Position numbers and translations under genes: made by a program
In this document: positions 13,601 through 27,809 of the stretch, one piece after another
Layout of the letters: each line of letters starts with the position of its first letter
How positions within the stretch are numbered: position 1 is the first letter of the stretch
Assembly (NCBI GenBank): GCA_020137815.1
Contig: CM035351.1
Span: 6,531,397-6,595,396 of the forward strand
Reading direction: 5' to 3'
DNA length: 64,000 nt
DNA from: Hormiphora californensis
Taxonomy: Eukaryota; Ctenophora; Tentaculata; Cydippida; Pleurobrachiidae
Notes under the pieces: generated by a model
What the model was told of the DNA's origin: nothing
What the model saw: only the letters and a program-made list of their open reading frames with translations
Databases searched by the model: none

Positions 13601-13683
13601 GTCACCGCACTGGTTGTATCCTTGTTGTCCTTGTTCTCGGTGTGTTGTTGCAGTACTTGCAGGGCAGAGGCTTGGGAGTGCAT
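7628..13683 (-). CDS. Homeobox transcription factor (class unresolved), ten exons
   Basis: Ten exons can be joined on the - strand with every splice phase agreeing: 13685-13567, 11931-11707, 11176-10919, 10826-10715, 10596-10384, 9978-9809, 9675-9507, 9336-9281, 8197-7940 and 7792-7628, about 580 residues from the ATG at 13683. The homeodomain is split by a phase-0 intron: the arm and first turn (KRRRRTVFTE) lie in exon 8; helices 1-3 (from RQLQGLEEAY to VYWFQNKRAISRRR) lie in exon 9. Helix 3 has W48, F49, Q50 and N51, so DNA binding should be intact; lysine follows Asn51. The N-terminal 420 residues are Gln, Ser and Thr rich and match no domain I know. More coding exons may lie upstream, because the first exon starts two bases before its ATG. 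No frameshift is needed here. The class (PRD-like or other) cannot be settled by eye. Confidence 0.88.
8346..9249. mobile_element. TA-flanked foldback element in the homeobox intron
   Basis: Long terminal inverted repeats of about 180-190 bp: the left end starts GGTCATTCGGTAAATATCTG near 8346 and the right end is its reverse complement up to 9249. Both ends are flanked by TA, as for Tc1/mariner-type insertions. The AT-rich middle has no open frame. It separates the two homeodomain exons. Confidence 0.8.
10244..10362. repeat. 20-bp tandem repeat in a homeobox-gene intron
   Basis: Six copies of a 19-20 bp unit, CCATGGTAACAGTTCGGTA with small changes, in the intron between the exons at 10596-10384 and 9978-9809. 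Confidence 0.85.
12024..13367. mobile_element. hAT-like non-autonomous element with (CCGAA)n ends
   Basis: The element is bounded by the 8-bp direct repeat CTTCAGAG (12016-12023 and 13368-13375). It begins CAGGAAACGACCGAA and ends TTCGGTCGCTTCCTG, an imperfect inverted repeat. An 8-bp duplication and a CAG start are hAT hallmarks. Next to both ends lie runs of CCGAA (5-bp unit), and the interior holds several diverged inverted copies of a roughly 60-bp segment (near 12190, 12580 and 12965). It has no coding capacity and sits in the homeobox-gene intron between exons 1 and 2. Confidence 0.85.
13462..13552. repeat. GTGGAGTATT short tandem repeat
   Basis: Ten-bp unit GTGGAGTATT repeated about four times, with flanking TTGTCGAGTGAT copies on both sides, inside the first mapped intron of the homeobox gene. 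Confidence 0.75.
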
Positions 13684-13752
13684 CACTAAAATGGAGATGA
13701 GATCATTAGAAACTAGAGTCTTCAGAGAAGGGGAGGTACTGAGAAAAGGGAG

Positions 13753-14189
13753 AGTAGTATAGTGTGCACAGTAGGGACCCCTTTTTGACGCGAACAGGGG
13801 GAAACTGCCTCATGACGTCACAAGTAACGTGATATGAAACACCTGTGCACCGTGAATATTTCTTAACATGTTGCGCTGGCTAGATGAAATATTGCGCTGA
13901 CAAGGGCCACCGAGTGTGAGCACTTAAAATGAGCACTTTTTTGTGCTCCGATAACAATTTTTGATCTTGGAGATAAAATAAGCTTGTTCGCAACCTAGCA
14001 ATAGACTCGATAATAGTAAAACGCTGACAAGGGCCACAGGGTTGGCCGTGTGAATACAGAGGGAATATGACGTCACTCGGCATATTATGAAGTAATCATG
14101 AATGATCATTCAGTGACAGTGAATGATCATTAATGATCATGAATGATCATTTTAAGGTCATTTTAGAGGTAGAGACAAACAAACAACTC
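13753..14189 (+). repeat. Left terminal inverted repeat of the capsid element
   Basis: 437 bp, nearly identical to the reverse complement of 16883-17319 with no net length difference. The inner part is rich in the palindromic word AATGATCATT (several copies near 14105-14155). It also contains two TGACGTCA/GACGTCAC-type sites. Confidence 0.92.
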
Positions 14190-14233
14190 TTTTTTTTAAA
14201 GGATATCAAATATATATTTCACATAATCTAAGG

Positions 14234-15532
14234 TTATACAATAAAGAACTGACGGTTTTTGTTAACTTCAATAATTTGTTCATACCAAGCCAAAACAATA
14301 ACCACCAAATCTTCAGTTGGCTCCCGAAGCATTTCCAAAGATAAACTAACATTCCCACTTCGTCCCAAGTTTAACCCATGTTGATTCTGCGTTTTGTCTT
14401 GCGTTAGATCAAAAGCCAATGCAGGATAAACTCGGTAATGGTGACAAACCAAAGAATCTGCTTTGCTACCAGTTTCCAGAACAAATTCAGCCAGCATATT
14501 TGTCTCTAAATGATCGGTCATTTCCAAAGCTCGGGGAAAATGCTCTTTTCCATTGACATAAAGTTGAGCTGATTTTACTAAACGGAGAGAATAGGGATTT
14601 TTACTACGCTTATTTCCAATGAGAGCATTTCTATCTTGTACACAGACGAGAAAGAAATAAGGTAGTGGTCCATTAAGGAGATTATCAATTTGAATGTTGG
14701 TGGTTCCATTTGAAACTGGGAAGGTAGTCATGATTTTCTTATCTGCATGATAAATCGCCCTTTCTTTTACAAGTCGTCTTTCTATAGCAGAAATAATAGC
14801 ATCTCTAGGGCGCTGGAAAGTACATCTTAGAATTACTTTGTTGAAATGAACTTCATCAGTGTTAGTATCAGCCGCCAGGAGAATATAACCAGAGTTGTTT
14901 TTCGTTAACTTCACATGGTACGTTACCTCCGATGGAAGAAGTTTTCCTTGCTTGAACAAAGGTATATTGAACTCCGATCTCAGGTAAACTTTCTTACCCT
15001 CTTCAATAACTTTAGCTCTTTCTTGGCCACTTGCATTTTTGGGGCTTCCTGTTGTTGGATAGAAGACCAAGTTTTCACTTCCGTCTTTATCGCCCACAGT
15101 ATCAAGGAGCAATCCTTCTCTCCTCTTAATCAAAGGTTTCGAATCGTGACTGTTGTGAATAACATCATCCCAGAACTTGAACATCCCGTAGGCATTCTCA
15201 TAAGATTGAACTAACGGTACACCGCCAACCTCAACCTCAACATTCCTCCACAAACTTGCAGCAAGATGTGGTGCAGTTGACACATTTTGATCAGCTGCTG
15301 GATTTGTCCCAGTTGCTGTAAGAACCCGAAGTTCTGTGAAAATGTCAACACTTTCCAACATGAAACTTTCCATAGATGGGATTGTAAAATTTATTTCATC
15401 AGAGTACTCAAGTGAGTTGGAGGGATAAACATCTACCCATTTTGTCTCTACAATGGCTGCCTGGGTGGGCTGAGGATCCCATAGATGTAGTTGAGAGGGA
15501 AATCCCTCTGCAGACTTAATATACTTAGTCAT
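14234..15532 (-). CDS. Major capsid (hexon-like, double jelly-roll) protein
   Basis: 432 residues from the ATG at 15532; an in-frame TTG lies eight codons upstream. The opening (PTQAAIVETKWVDVYPSN), the later SLWRNVEVEVGGVPLVQSYE, the YNxPLFKQGKLLPSEVTYHV-type region and the FVLETG end match the layout of animal Polinton/adintovirus major capsid proteins, which databases often label after worm F54H12.2. In that family the protein has two jelly-roll domains and forms the capsid shell. The frame is undamaged. It is the distal gene of a two-gene - strand unit, 36 bp after the small amphipathic protein. The fold is inferred from family resemblance, not shown directly. Confidence 0.82.
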   Translation of the reverse strand: MTKYIKSAEGFPSQLHLWDPQPTQAAIVETKWVDVYPSNSLEYSDEINFTIPSMESFMLESVDIFTELRVLTATGTNPAADQNVSTAPHLAASLWRNVEVEVGGVPLVQSYENAYGMFKFWDDVIHNSHDSKPLIKRREGLLLDTVGDKDGSENLVFYPTTGSPKNASGQERAKVIEEGKKVYLRSEFNIPLFKQGKLLPSEVTYHVKLTKNNSGYILLAADTNTDEVHFNKVILRCTFQRPRDAIISAIERRLVKERAIYHADKKIMTTFPVSNGTTNIQIDNLLNGPLPYFFLVCVQDRNALIGNKRSKNPYSLRLVKSAQLYVNGKEHFPRALEMTDHLETNMLAEFVLETGSKADSLVCHHYRVYPALAFDLTQDKTQNQHGLNLGRSGNVSLSLEMLREPTEDLVVIVLAWYEQIIEVNKNRQFFIV

Positions 15533-15568
15533 AGTTACTCCTCTGTCCCATTGCAAGCCTTTTATAGT

Positions 15569-15880
15569 TTATGATAACTGACCATATCTTCTTTTTCCAA
15601 GCTTGTTAGTAAGTTTATTAGTTCCAGTCTCAATTTGCTTTGCTGCATAATTACTAGCTGCTCCGACAAGCTGATGTCCAGCTTCTTGTAAACCGGGTTT
15701 TGCTATTTCAAATCCTTGTTTTAGAATAGTCTTCCCGATTGGAATTACAGTTTTGAATATTTTTTTCAAAAAACCTCCTATTCCAGCACCTGATTGATTC
15801 GAATAGACACCGAGTTCCCGTGAAAGTGCTTGGTCGTAGACTGCGGGATTGGGAGTAACATCGACATAAGGCACACGCAT
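15569..15880 (-). CDS. Small amphipathic virion protein (protein VI/PX-like)
   Basis: 103 residues from the ATG at 15880. A short N-terminal segment starting MRVPYVDVTPNPAVYDQAL is followed by a glycine turn (GAGIGGFLKKIF) and a basic amphipathic stretch, then a Lys/Arg-rich end (LGKRRYGQLS). Size, composition and place next to the capsid gene match the minor membrane-active or core proteins of Polinton- and adenovirus-like particles. No catalytic motif is present. It is read from the divergent promoter at about 15909-15920, ahead of the major capsid gene. The exact family assignment is an inference. Confidence 0.6.
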   Translation of the reverse strand: MRVPYVDVTPNPAVYDQALSRELGVYSNQSGAGIGGFLKKIFKTVIPIGKTILKQGFEIAKPGLQEAGHQLVGAASNYAAKQIETGTNKLTNKLGKRRYGQLS

Positions 15881-15908
15881 GATTGATTATTTTTTAGCTG
15901 TAAGTCCT

Positions 15909-15920
15909 ATATATATATAG
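15909..15920. promoter_or_regulatory. Shared TATA-like site between divergent capsid-element genes
   Basis: The alternating TA run TATATATATATA lies in the 78-bp gap between the ATG at 15880 (-) and the ATG at 15959 (+). It reads the same on both strands and is the only obvious core-promoter sequence for the two divergent gene pairs. Confidence 0.55.
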
Positions 15921-15958
15921 CCTGGATGTTCATCAAATGATCATCGTCGTCATTTGTC

Positions 15959-16393
15959 ATGGAGTGTATGTATTGCAATCGAATGTTTTCAACTAAACAC
16001 AGCCTGGCTACACATAAGAGCCGATACCACAATACTGATTTCCGATCGGAATGCGAGAGCAATGAATCGTTAATCATGTTAATGATGAAAGCAGTTCTAG
16101 ATGGGGATATTGTACTAACAACGGCGGAAAAGGAACGGTTAAAGCCAGCTAGGGAAAGTATACGGAAAATTGTTGATTGCGAAAAAAGCCTCAGCGAAGT
16201 ATTTGACAAAAATCTTGAGCTAGCAATCAAACTGATCATTAAATTGGTCAAACAAAAGTTTCCCACCCTAATATTCGACAGTCCGAGTAAGTCGTACAAT
16301 TCACCTGGTGATCCCGATTCAACTTCAAGTGAAGAATACGATTCTGAAGGCAGAAGCGACAGTTCAAGGGAGAGTTCTGGGCACAGTAATTAG
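15959..16393 (+). CDS. C2H2 zinc-finger protein of the capsid element
   Basis: 144 residues. One clear C2H2 finger is at residues 3-24 (CMYCNRMFSTKHSLATHKSRYH: Cys-x2-Cys and His-x4-His). A helical middle section of about 80 residues follows, then an acidic Ser/Glu-rich tail (SEEYDSEGRSDSS). It is probably a DNA-binding regulator or packaging accessory; single-finger proteins are common in animal Polintons and adintoviruses. It opens the + strand unit, with the penton-like gene 37 bp downstream. I do not recognise a closer family. Confidence 0.65.
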   Translation: MECMYCNRMFSTKHSLATHKSRYHNTDFRSECESNESLIMLMMKAVLDGDIVLTTAEKERLKPARESIRKIVDCEKSLSEVFDKNLELAIKLIIKLVKQKFPTLIFDSPSKSYNSPGDPDSTSSEEYDSEGRSDSSRESSGHSN

Positions 16394-16430
16394 TATTTAA
16401 GTACATATAATAAGTCAATACAAAAGAAAG

Positions 16431-16847
16431 ATGGATGTAATCGTATGCAGTAATGAACAAAATCCCGCCAACTTCACGGTTGAGCTAGAAGAAGCTCTTG
16501 ATCTATCTAAAATGTATCAAGTTGCAATAAAAAGTATATCGATTGCAACTCCATCAAATGATGACTTACCTGCGGGAAGGAAATTAGGACTTATCTACTC
16601 TAATATGGTTCATCCCACAAACGTAAATCATGAAAAGCGGAGATTTATGGGTATCTTCCCGTTTGGACTGAATGAGGGCTACAATCATCACGAGTTTACT
16701 AACCCAACATACAGAACTGTCTCTCGCTCAGCTATAATTGAAATGGAATTCGATATACGCAATGTCAAAAATCAAGATTTAAAATTTTCAAATGAGATTA
16801 TACAGGACTTCCCGACTGTGATAGCGTTGCATTTTCGAGAAATTTAA
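16431..16847 (+). CDS. Penton/minor-capsid-like protein
   Basis: 138 residues. The pattern FTVELEEALDLSKMYQVAIK near the N terminus, then a central variable part and a C-terminal VIALHFREI strand, resembles the small capsid (penton-like, single jelly-roll) protein of animal Polintons, where an opening L-x-xP/L-x-L-x-x-x-W/Y-x-V-A strand is typical. It is shorter than most family members, which often exceed 200 residues, so it may be a minimal version. The frame is intact and ends 35 bp before the right terminal repeat. The fold is inferred. Confidence 0.5.
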   Translation: MDVIVCSNEQNPANFTVELEEALDLSKMYQVAIKSISIATPSNDDLPAGRKLGLIYSNMVHPTNVNHEKRRFMGIFPFGLNEGYNHHEFTNPTYRTVSRSAIIEMEFDIRNVKNQDLKFSNEIIQDFPTVIALHFREI

Positions 16848-16882
16848 TTTTAAAATATAAATTTGAATAACCCTTAAAAAAC

Positions 16883-17319
16883 GAGTTGCTTGTTTGTCTC
16901 TACCTCTAAAATGACCTTAAAATGATCATTCATGATCATTAATGATCATTCACTGTCACTGAATGATCATTCATGATTACTTCATAATATGCCGAGTGAC
17001 GTCATATTCCCTCTGTATTCACACGGCCAACCCTGTGGCCCTTGTCAGCGTTTTACTATTATCGAGTCTATTGCTAGGTTGCGAACAAGCTTATTTTATC
17101 TCCAAGATCAAAAATTGTTATCGGAGCACAAAAAAGTGCTCATTTTAAGTGCTCACACTCGGTGGCCCTTGTCAGCGCAATATTTCATCTAGCCAGCGCA
17201 ACATGTTAAGAAATATTCACGGTGCACAGGTGTTTCATATCACGTTACTTGTGACGTCATGAGGCAGTTTCCCCCTGTTCGCGTCAAAAAGGGGTCCCTA
17301 CTGTGCACACTATACTACT
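16883..17319 (-). repeat. Right terminal inverted repeat of the capsid element
   Basis: 437 bp, the mirror of 13753-14189. The last matching inner bases are GAGTTG against CAACTC on the left, with one visible mismatch next to them. Confidence 0.92.
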
Positions 17320-17325
17320 AGGGAG

Positions 17326-17610
17326 ATACTAGGAAAGGTCGATTTTAATATCCCCCACCCTCGATGACACTATCTTCCTCCGAACTAAATTGGGATTACG
17401 AGCCATGATCATCATCATGGGCAAACCTTAAATCTTGTCAATTTCGAGTTTTAATTGGTAGCAAAGATGAAATTGACAAGTTCGTGGGTGTCATTTAATT
17501 GGAAGGGAGCTGGGAATGAAGGAGAGAACAGGGCTGAGAATGATGGAACCCGGCTGTCCAACCCTTAATGAGAGATAGAGAGGGGAGAGAGAGAGATAGA
17601 GATAGATCGA

Positions 17611-17681
<71 letters not shown>

Positions 17682-18178
17682 CAATACTACACGTGGGAAG
17701 GGAGCAACTCAAATCAATTCGTTTTTAATGCATGTGTCAAACCAGCGAAGTATAGGAGCTAGATAATTGCAACAAGTTTATAACCTAAGCTGTCAAAACC
17801 AGGCTTTCCACCCTTTCTTGTTGACAATATTGTGTCCCGTCCCTATTTTCTATAATTTATCAAAATACACTTGAGACAAGATCAATTTAAATAATAATAT
17901 TATGATAACAGGAACGCCCATATTCCACAGTACCAGATCAGCAATATAATTGACACTGAACTGCAGAATAATCAGAGCGGTATTTATCCTAAAATATATA
18001 AAAGATACTGAAACTTTATAAACTCAACTTTGCGGCATAACTAATGATGCGTGGAACTGAAAGTACAGAATTAACGGCACAAGACCCCCATAACAAGGAG
18101 GAAGGATTATTCGAAATAAGGGCAAATCTCAATGATATTATGGGTAGTAAGGTTAATGTCAAGGATCATCACGAAGTC

Positions 18179-18213
<35 letters not shown>

Positions 18214-18238
18214 CTCTCTGATCTCTCTCTCTCTCTCT

Positions 18239-18306
<68 letters not shown>

Positions 18307-19178
18307 CCTCTCTCGCCAGGTTTGGTGATTGGTGTTTGGGCAAGAAGAGCTAACACAAACACACGACTACTTGTACATAGGGGGATTAACATGCAATTTA
18401 GCCGGAGAAATCAACCAACACAGAATACTAAGGAAGGTAACGTAAGCAGGCCAAGGAGGAGGGAGGAGAATTCTTAGCAGGATTAGAGCTCTGATCACCA
18501 GCTAGGGGGGGGGGACACAATGAACAGGGCCACGTGTAAACTGGGTAACAGTGTTTTCCAAGTGGGTGAAGAGGCGTGGGAACCTCTTCATCTTCTAGTC
18601 CAAGTTATTATATCTTGTGTGGTGAAGCCTGATTAATGAGCCACTAGTAGTAGCTCCCCCCCCCCTCAACTAGGAGCCATTTACTATGTAAACAAATATA
18701 TCCTCAACAACCAACGGGGTGAGCAGCGGGTAAACAGTCATGCAATTACGTTGATGACGGGACGCAACCCCTCCACCAATCACAGGTCAGTACAAGAATC
18801 ACGTGATTGGAGGGGACCAATCACAGCCCTGTATTAGGGTCACGTGCCAGTGAAAGAAAGATAACGATAGTGTTCTGTAGACCAGGCGCTACTCTAATAA
18901 TTGGTAGGAATAGCAGAAAGGGGCACATTATACTGCAGGATAATATTGGACTACCTTGCTCCTCACCAGCGGAATATTGCTGATTGCGGATATAATGAGA
19001 ATGCCAGCCCCTACCAAACAATGCTTGTATCTTAATAACTAACAAAATCCCCCCCCCCCCATGCAACGGGTATATCCAGTAGGCACCATACCAATTCCAT
19101 TGACATTCTCATTACTTCTTATTCAAAGCACCCTCCAACCCCATCATCCTCCTGATTTCAGAAGATAATAGAAACTCC
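17326..19178. other. Gene-poor stretch with long (GA)n/(CT)n tracts
   Basis: I see no gene. It holds a (GA)n tract at about 17578-17679 and a (CT)n tract at about 18175-18304 (interrupted by TTTC and GATC), a G run near 18507, a C run near 18659 and another near 19048. Confidence 0.7.
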
Positions 19179-20820
19179 ACACGGTGCACCAGAAGGATCG
19201 TCAACCCAAAGTTGAGCCCACAAAACAAACTTTTGTTGGGGGTGACCCAGGAGGCCTTCCTGAACATCCCCACGGTGAGAAAAGTATATGTTATCGGGGG
19301 AAATTTTTGTCAAAATCGAAAAAACTGGTTTTTGGTCCAAATTTGTGCATAACTTACTTGACTGCCGTTTGATGAAATATCTGATTGACATAAAATAAGT
19401 ATACAAGACCTATTTTTGCACGAGGAATCGATTGCCGGTGGAGAGAAATCTCTAAAATGACCGGAAAATTGTCAAATATGGGAATTTTGTCATTTTTTTG
19501 AGGTTTTTGGCCCTTTAACCATTGAAAACGTTGAGATAGGAAGTTGGCAATAGCGCCAATCGTTAAAATGGTCATTTTTCTACGGGATCCCAAAATTTCA
19601 TGTATATCCGATTCATGGTTAGATTTTGGCAAACTATTGAGATGTGCTTACTGAAAAAAGGATAACTTGATTTTCTCGTTTTTTGCGATTTTTTAACTTT
19701 TGAAAGAATTCTGATTGAAATGGCCAATCAGGGCCATGCTAAAGTTGTTTATGGGACAATTTTCGACCAAAATCCAAGATTTCATGCAAATCCAATGACA
19801 GATCATTGATCTATAGAAAGTTGAAATAGGCAAAAAAGGCCAATTTTTACCATGAAAACAAAAATACACATTTTTTTCTTGTCAATTTCCATCAACAACT
19901 GGTACCCTACCTATTTTTGCACGTAGAATCGATTGCCGGTGGAGTGGATCCTCTTAAATGATTGGAAAAGCGGTCAAAATGCCATTTTTTGGAGGTCCAA
20001 AAACTTCCAAAAAATGACATTTCGACCGCTTTCCAATCATTTAAGAGGATCCACTCCACCGGCAATCGATTCTACGTGCAAAAAATAGGTAGGGTGCCAG
20101 TTGTTGATGGAAATTGACAAGAAAAAAATGTGTATTTTTGTTTTCATGGTAAAAATTGGCCTTTTTTGCCTATTTCAACTTTCTATAAATCAATGATCTG
20201 TCATTGGATTTGCATGAAATCTTGGATTTTGGTCGAAAATTGTCCCATAAACAACTTTAGCATGGCCCTGATTGGCCATTTCAATCAGAATTCTTTCAAA
20301 AGTTAAAAAATCGCAAAAAACGAGAAAATCAAGTTATCCTTTTTTCAGTAAGCACATCTCAATAGTTTGCCAAAATCTAACCATGAATCGGATATACATG
20401 AAATTTTGGGATCCCGTAGAAAAATGACCATTTTAACGATTGGCGCTATTGCCAACTTCCTATCTCAACGTTTTCAATGGTTAAAGGGCCAAAAACCTCA
20501 AAAAAATGACAAAATTCCCATATTTGACAATTTTCCGGTCATTTTAGAGATTTCTCTCCACCGGCAATCGATTCCTCGTGCAAAAATAGGTCTTGTAGAC
20601 TTATTTTATGTCAATCAGATATTTCATCAAACGGCAGTCAAGTAAGTTATGCACAAATTTGGACCAAAAACCAGTTTTTTCGATTTTGACAAAAATTTCC
20701 CCCGATAACATATACTTTTCTCACCGTGGGGATGTTCAGGAAGGCCTCCTGGGTCACCCCCAACAAAAGTTTGTTTTGTGGGCTCAACTTTGGGTTGACG
20801 ATCCTTCTGGTGCACCGTGT
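19179..20820. mobile_element. 1.64-kb near-perfect hairpin (foldback) element
   Basis: The two halves are inverted copies of each other with the centre near 20000 (spacer about ten bases around GGTCCAAAAAC). The outer ends read ACACGGTGCACCAGAAGG and its reverse complement. Arms of about 815 bp differ only by scattered single bases. Open frames across it are mirrored and are not genes. The insertion-site duplication is not clear (CC on both sides at most). Confidence 0.88.
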
Positions 20821-22014
20821 CCACCATTGTTCTGCCCGATTCTCCAGTCGCCAAATAAGACACAGTCGACACGCGGGCTAGTTTAATATTGGTAGCAACG
20901 GGTATATATTTATACCGTGTTGACTCCAAAAATCCCACCTAGTATAGTCGTCCCCCCCCCCCCCCAATAGAATGATGAATTGAACGGTTTTCCAACTAAG
21001 TGAGAACGGTATTTGATGAAATGTAGCTAGTCCGTATAATAGTGCTCTCACTCTCCCTCACTCTCTCTCTATCTCAACCTAACTCTCACTCACTCTCTAA
21101 GCGAGAAAGGGTGCAACTCTAACTACCCACAATACGCGAACCGCGGCAATTGGGGGTTAGGGGGTGGCAAACCGCAGAGGGAGATCCATGAGCCATTAAA
21201 CATGTCACGTGACTATAACACAGACCACAACTATCCTACTTGAGCTGCTGCTGATTTGTGAGTATGCTCCATCTCCCTCCCTCCAATACCTCTGATTGTT
21301 TTATTCCATCCCAGTACCAAAATTGGATTGTATCACACGTTTGAGTAAACAGAGCAGGTCGGGGCAATATGTTCAAGAGGTGAAAGAGTGAACCAGGCTG
21401 ATTGGAAATTCACACAAACCAGTAGATAGTATATAATGGTACCAACAAGTCGGGAAATGGAGGGGGTATTACAGCCACTAGGCACTAACAATATAATGGA
21501 CCCCTCATTCACAAAGTGCAGCCCCCCTCTCCACACGCCAAGTAGTGCCCCGTGTATTAACTTAGTAAAAGGCTTTTAACGCGTGATCCCCTGAAGCGTT
21601 GAGCCCTCTCCCTGCTCACATTGAGTGACAAGACAATTAACAAAGCTTTAATAGCCTCCCTCTCCATTGACCACACGAAGTGTTCAATCACCCATTCTGT
21701 CTGGAGGACACCTTCAAATCTTAGTACCCCATTACCATGAAGTGCATCAAGGGTGAAGCTATTTTGATACTGGGAACATCAAACTTCCATCTCATGCCTC
21801 TACTTGAAGGAGTTTACCCTCCCGAACCCGAAGCCACCTATAATGGAACCTGTCCTGTGGGCAGTTCCTGATGGTGGGGGAGGGGAGGGGGGCTATTCTC
21901 CTAGTGCCGGCGATATCGCTTTGCGATAGTCCCCTGTGGGCTTGCCGTTGGCAAGCCCAGGCACTCCGTAGATAGATAGATAGATGCCTCTACTTCGGAT
22001 CCCTGTAAATTCTC
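20821..22014. other. Intergenic, with a possible LINE/SINE tail
   Basis: No gene is seen. A C run lies at about 20951-20965. At 21898-21986 there is a segment with two hairpins (one is TGGGCTTGCC / GGCAAGCCCA) that ends in (GATA)4, the form of a truncated non-LTR or SINE 3' end. Confidence 0.5.
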
Positions 22015-22022
22015 AGTCTTAA

Positions 22023-22545
22023 GGGGGGGGGGGGGGGGGCGTCACCTTTTATTTTGCCCATATTTGCCCATATTTGCCCATATGGGCAAAAGTGAATTTT
22101 CAAAAATTGTGGGACTTTGGGCAAAATGGGCAAAAATGGGCAAAAAAATAACTCCTGCACCTTACATCATAGATAGGTTTATAGCCACTATAAACGAAGC
22201 AGAATTTCACGCTGAGGAAGATGCTTGAATTTATTTTGTTCTAGGACGTTTCTAAAACCCATTAAAGCCAAAAAACCTAAAAAACCTAAAAAAATCCTAA
22301 ATTTAGGATTTGACCACTAAAAACAATTTGACTACTAATTAGACACCAAAGACCATTCTGAACGAGTTTTTAAGAGATGACATCAAGGTATAGAGTTGAA
22401 AAAACGACATATAACACTGAAAATTTCATTTTGCCCATTTTTGCCAATTTTTGCCCATTTTTGCCCATTTTGCCCATATGGGCAAAACCAAAATTCGCTG
22501 GGATTATGGGCAATGGGCAAAAAAAAAGGTGACGCCCCCCCCCCC
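22023..22545. mobile_element. G-run-ended transposon with 8-bp target duplication
   Basis: The left end is a run of 17 G followed by CGTCACCTTTT; the right end is AAAAGGTGACG followed by 11 C. Both sides carry the direct repeat AGTCTTAA (22015-22022 and 22546-22553). Inside, TTTGCCCATA/TATGGGCAAA units are repeated near both ends and AT-rich DNA fills the centre. An 8-bp duplication suggests a hAT-type transposase acted in trans. No coding. Confidence 0.85.
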
Positions 22546-22553
22546 AGTCTTAA

Positions 22554-27809
<5,256 letters not shown>

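Larger units (their letters stand above)
13753..17319. mobile_element. Miniature capsid-only Polinton-like element, complete
   Basis: The element runs from AGTAGTATAG to its reverse complement CTATACTACT and is flanked by the 6-bp direct repeat AGGGAG (13747-13752 and 17320-17325). AG termini, long inverted repeats and a 6-bp target duplication are the marks of Polinton/Maverick integration. It encodes four intact frames in two divergent pairs: a major capsid protein and a small amphipathic protein on the - strand, a zinc-finger protein and a penton-like protein on the + strand. There is no protein-primed DNA polymerase, retroviral-type integrase, cysteine protease or packaging ATPase, so it must depend on another element or virus. 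It sits 62 bp upstream of the first mapped exon of the homeobox gene. Confidence 0.88.

Noticed and set aside
13880-14109. Short open frames repeated at 13880-14109 and 16963-17192
   Set aside because: They are the two terminal inverted repeats of the capsid element read in mirror; no conserved protein.
17491-17712. Open frames made of Ser-Leu or Arg-Glu repeats over (GA)n tracts (also at 18044-18392, 24819-25115, 23687-24042)
   Set aside because: They are translations of dinucleotide or pyrimidine-rich repeats, open by composition only.
19158-20938. Mirrored open frames of about 92-103 codons on both strands
   Set aside because: They are the two arms of one hairpin element; no splice signals or protein resemblance.
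21898-21986. tRNA gene candidate because of stacked hairpins
   Set aside because: No A and B box or cloverleaf; the (GATA)n end fits a retroelement tail better.
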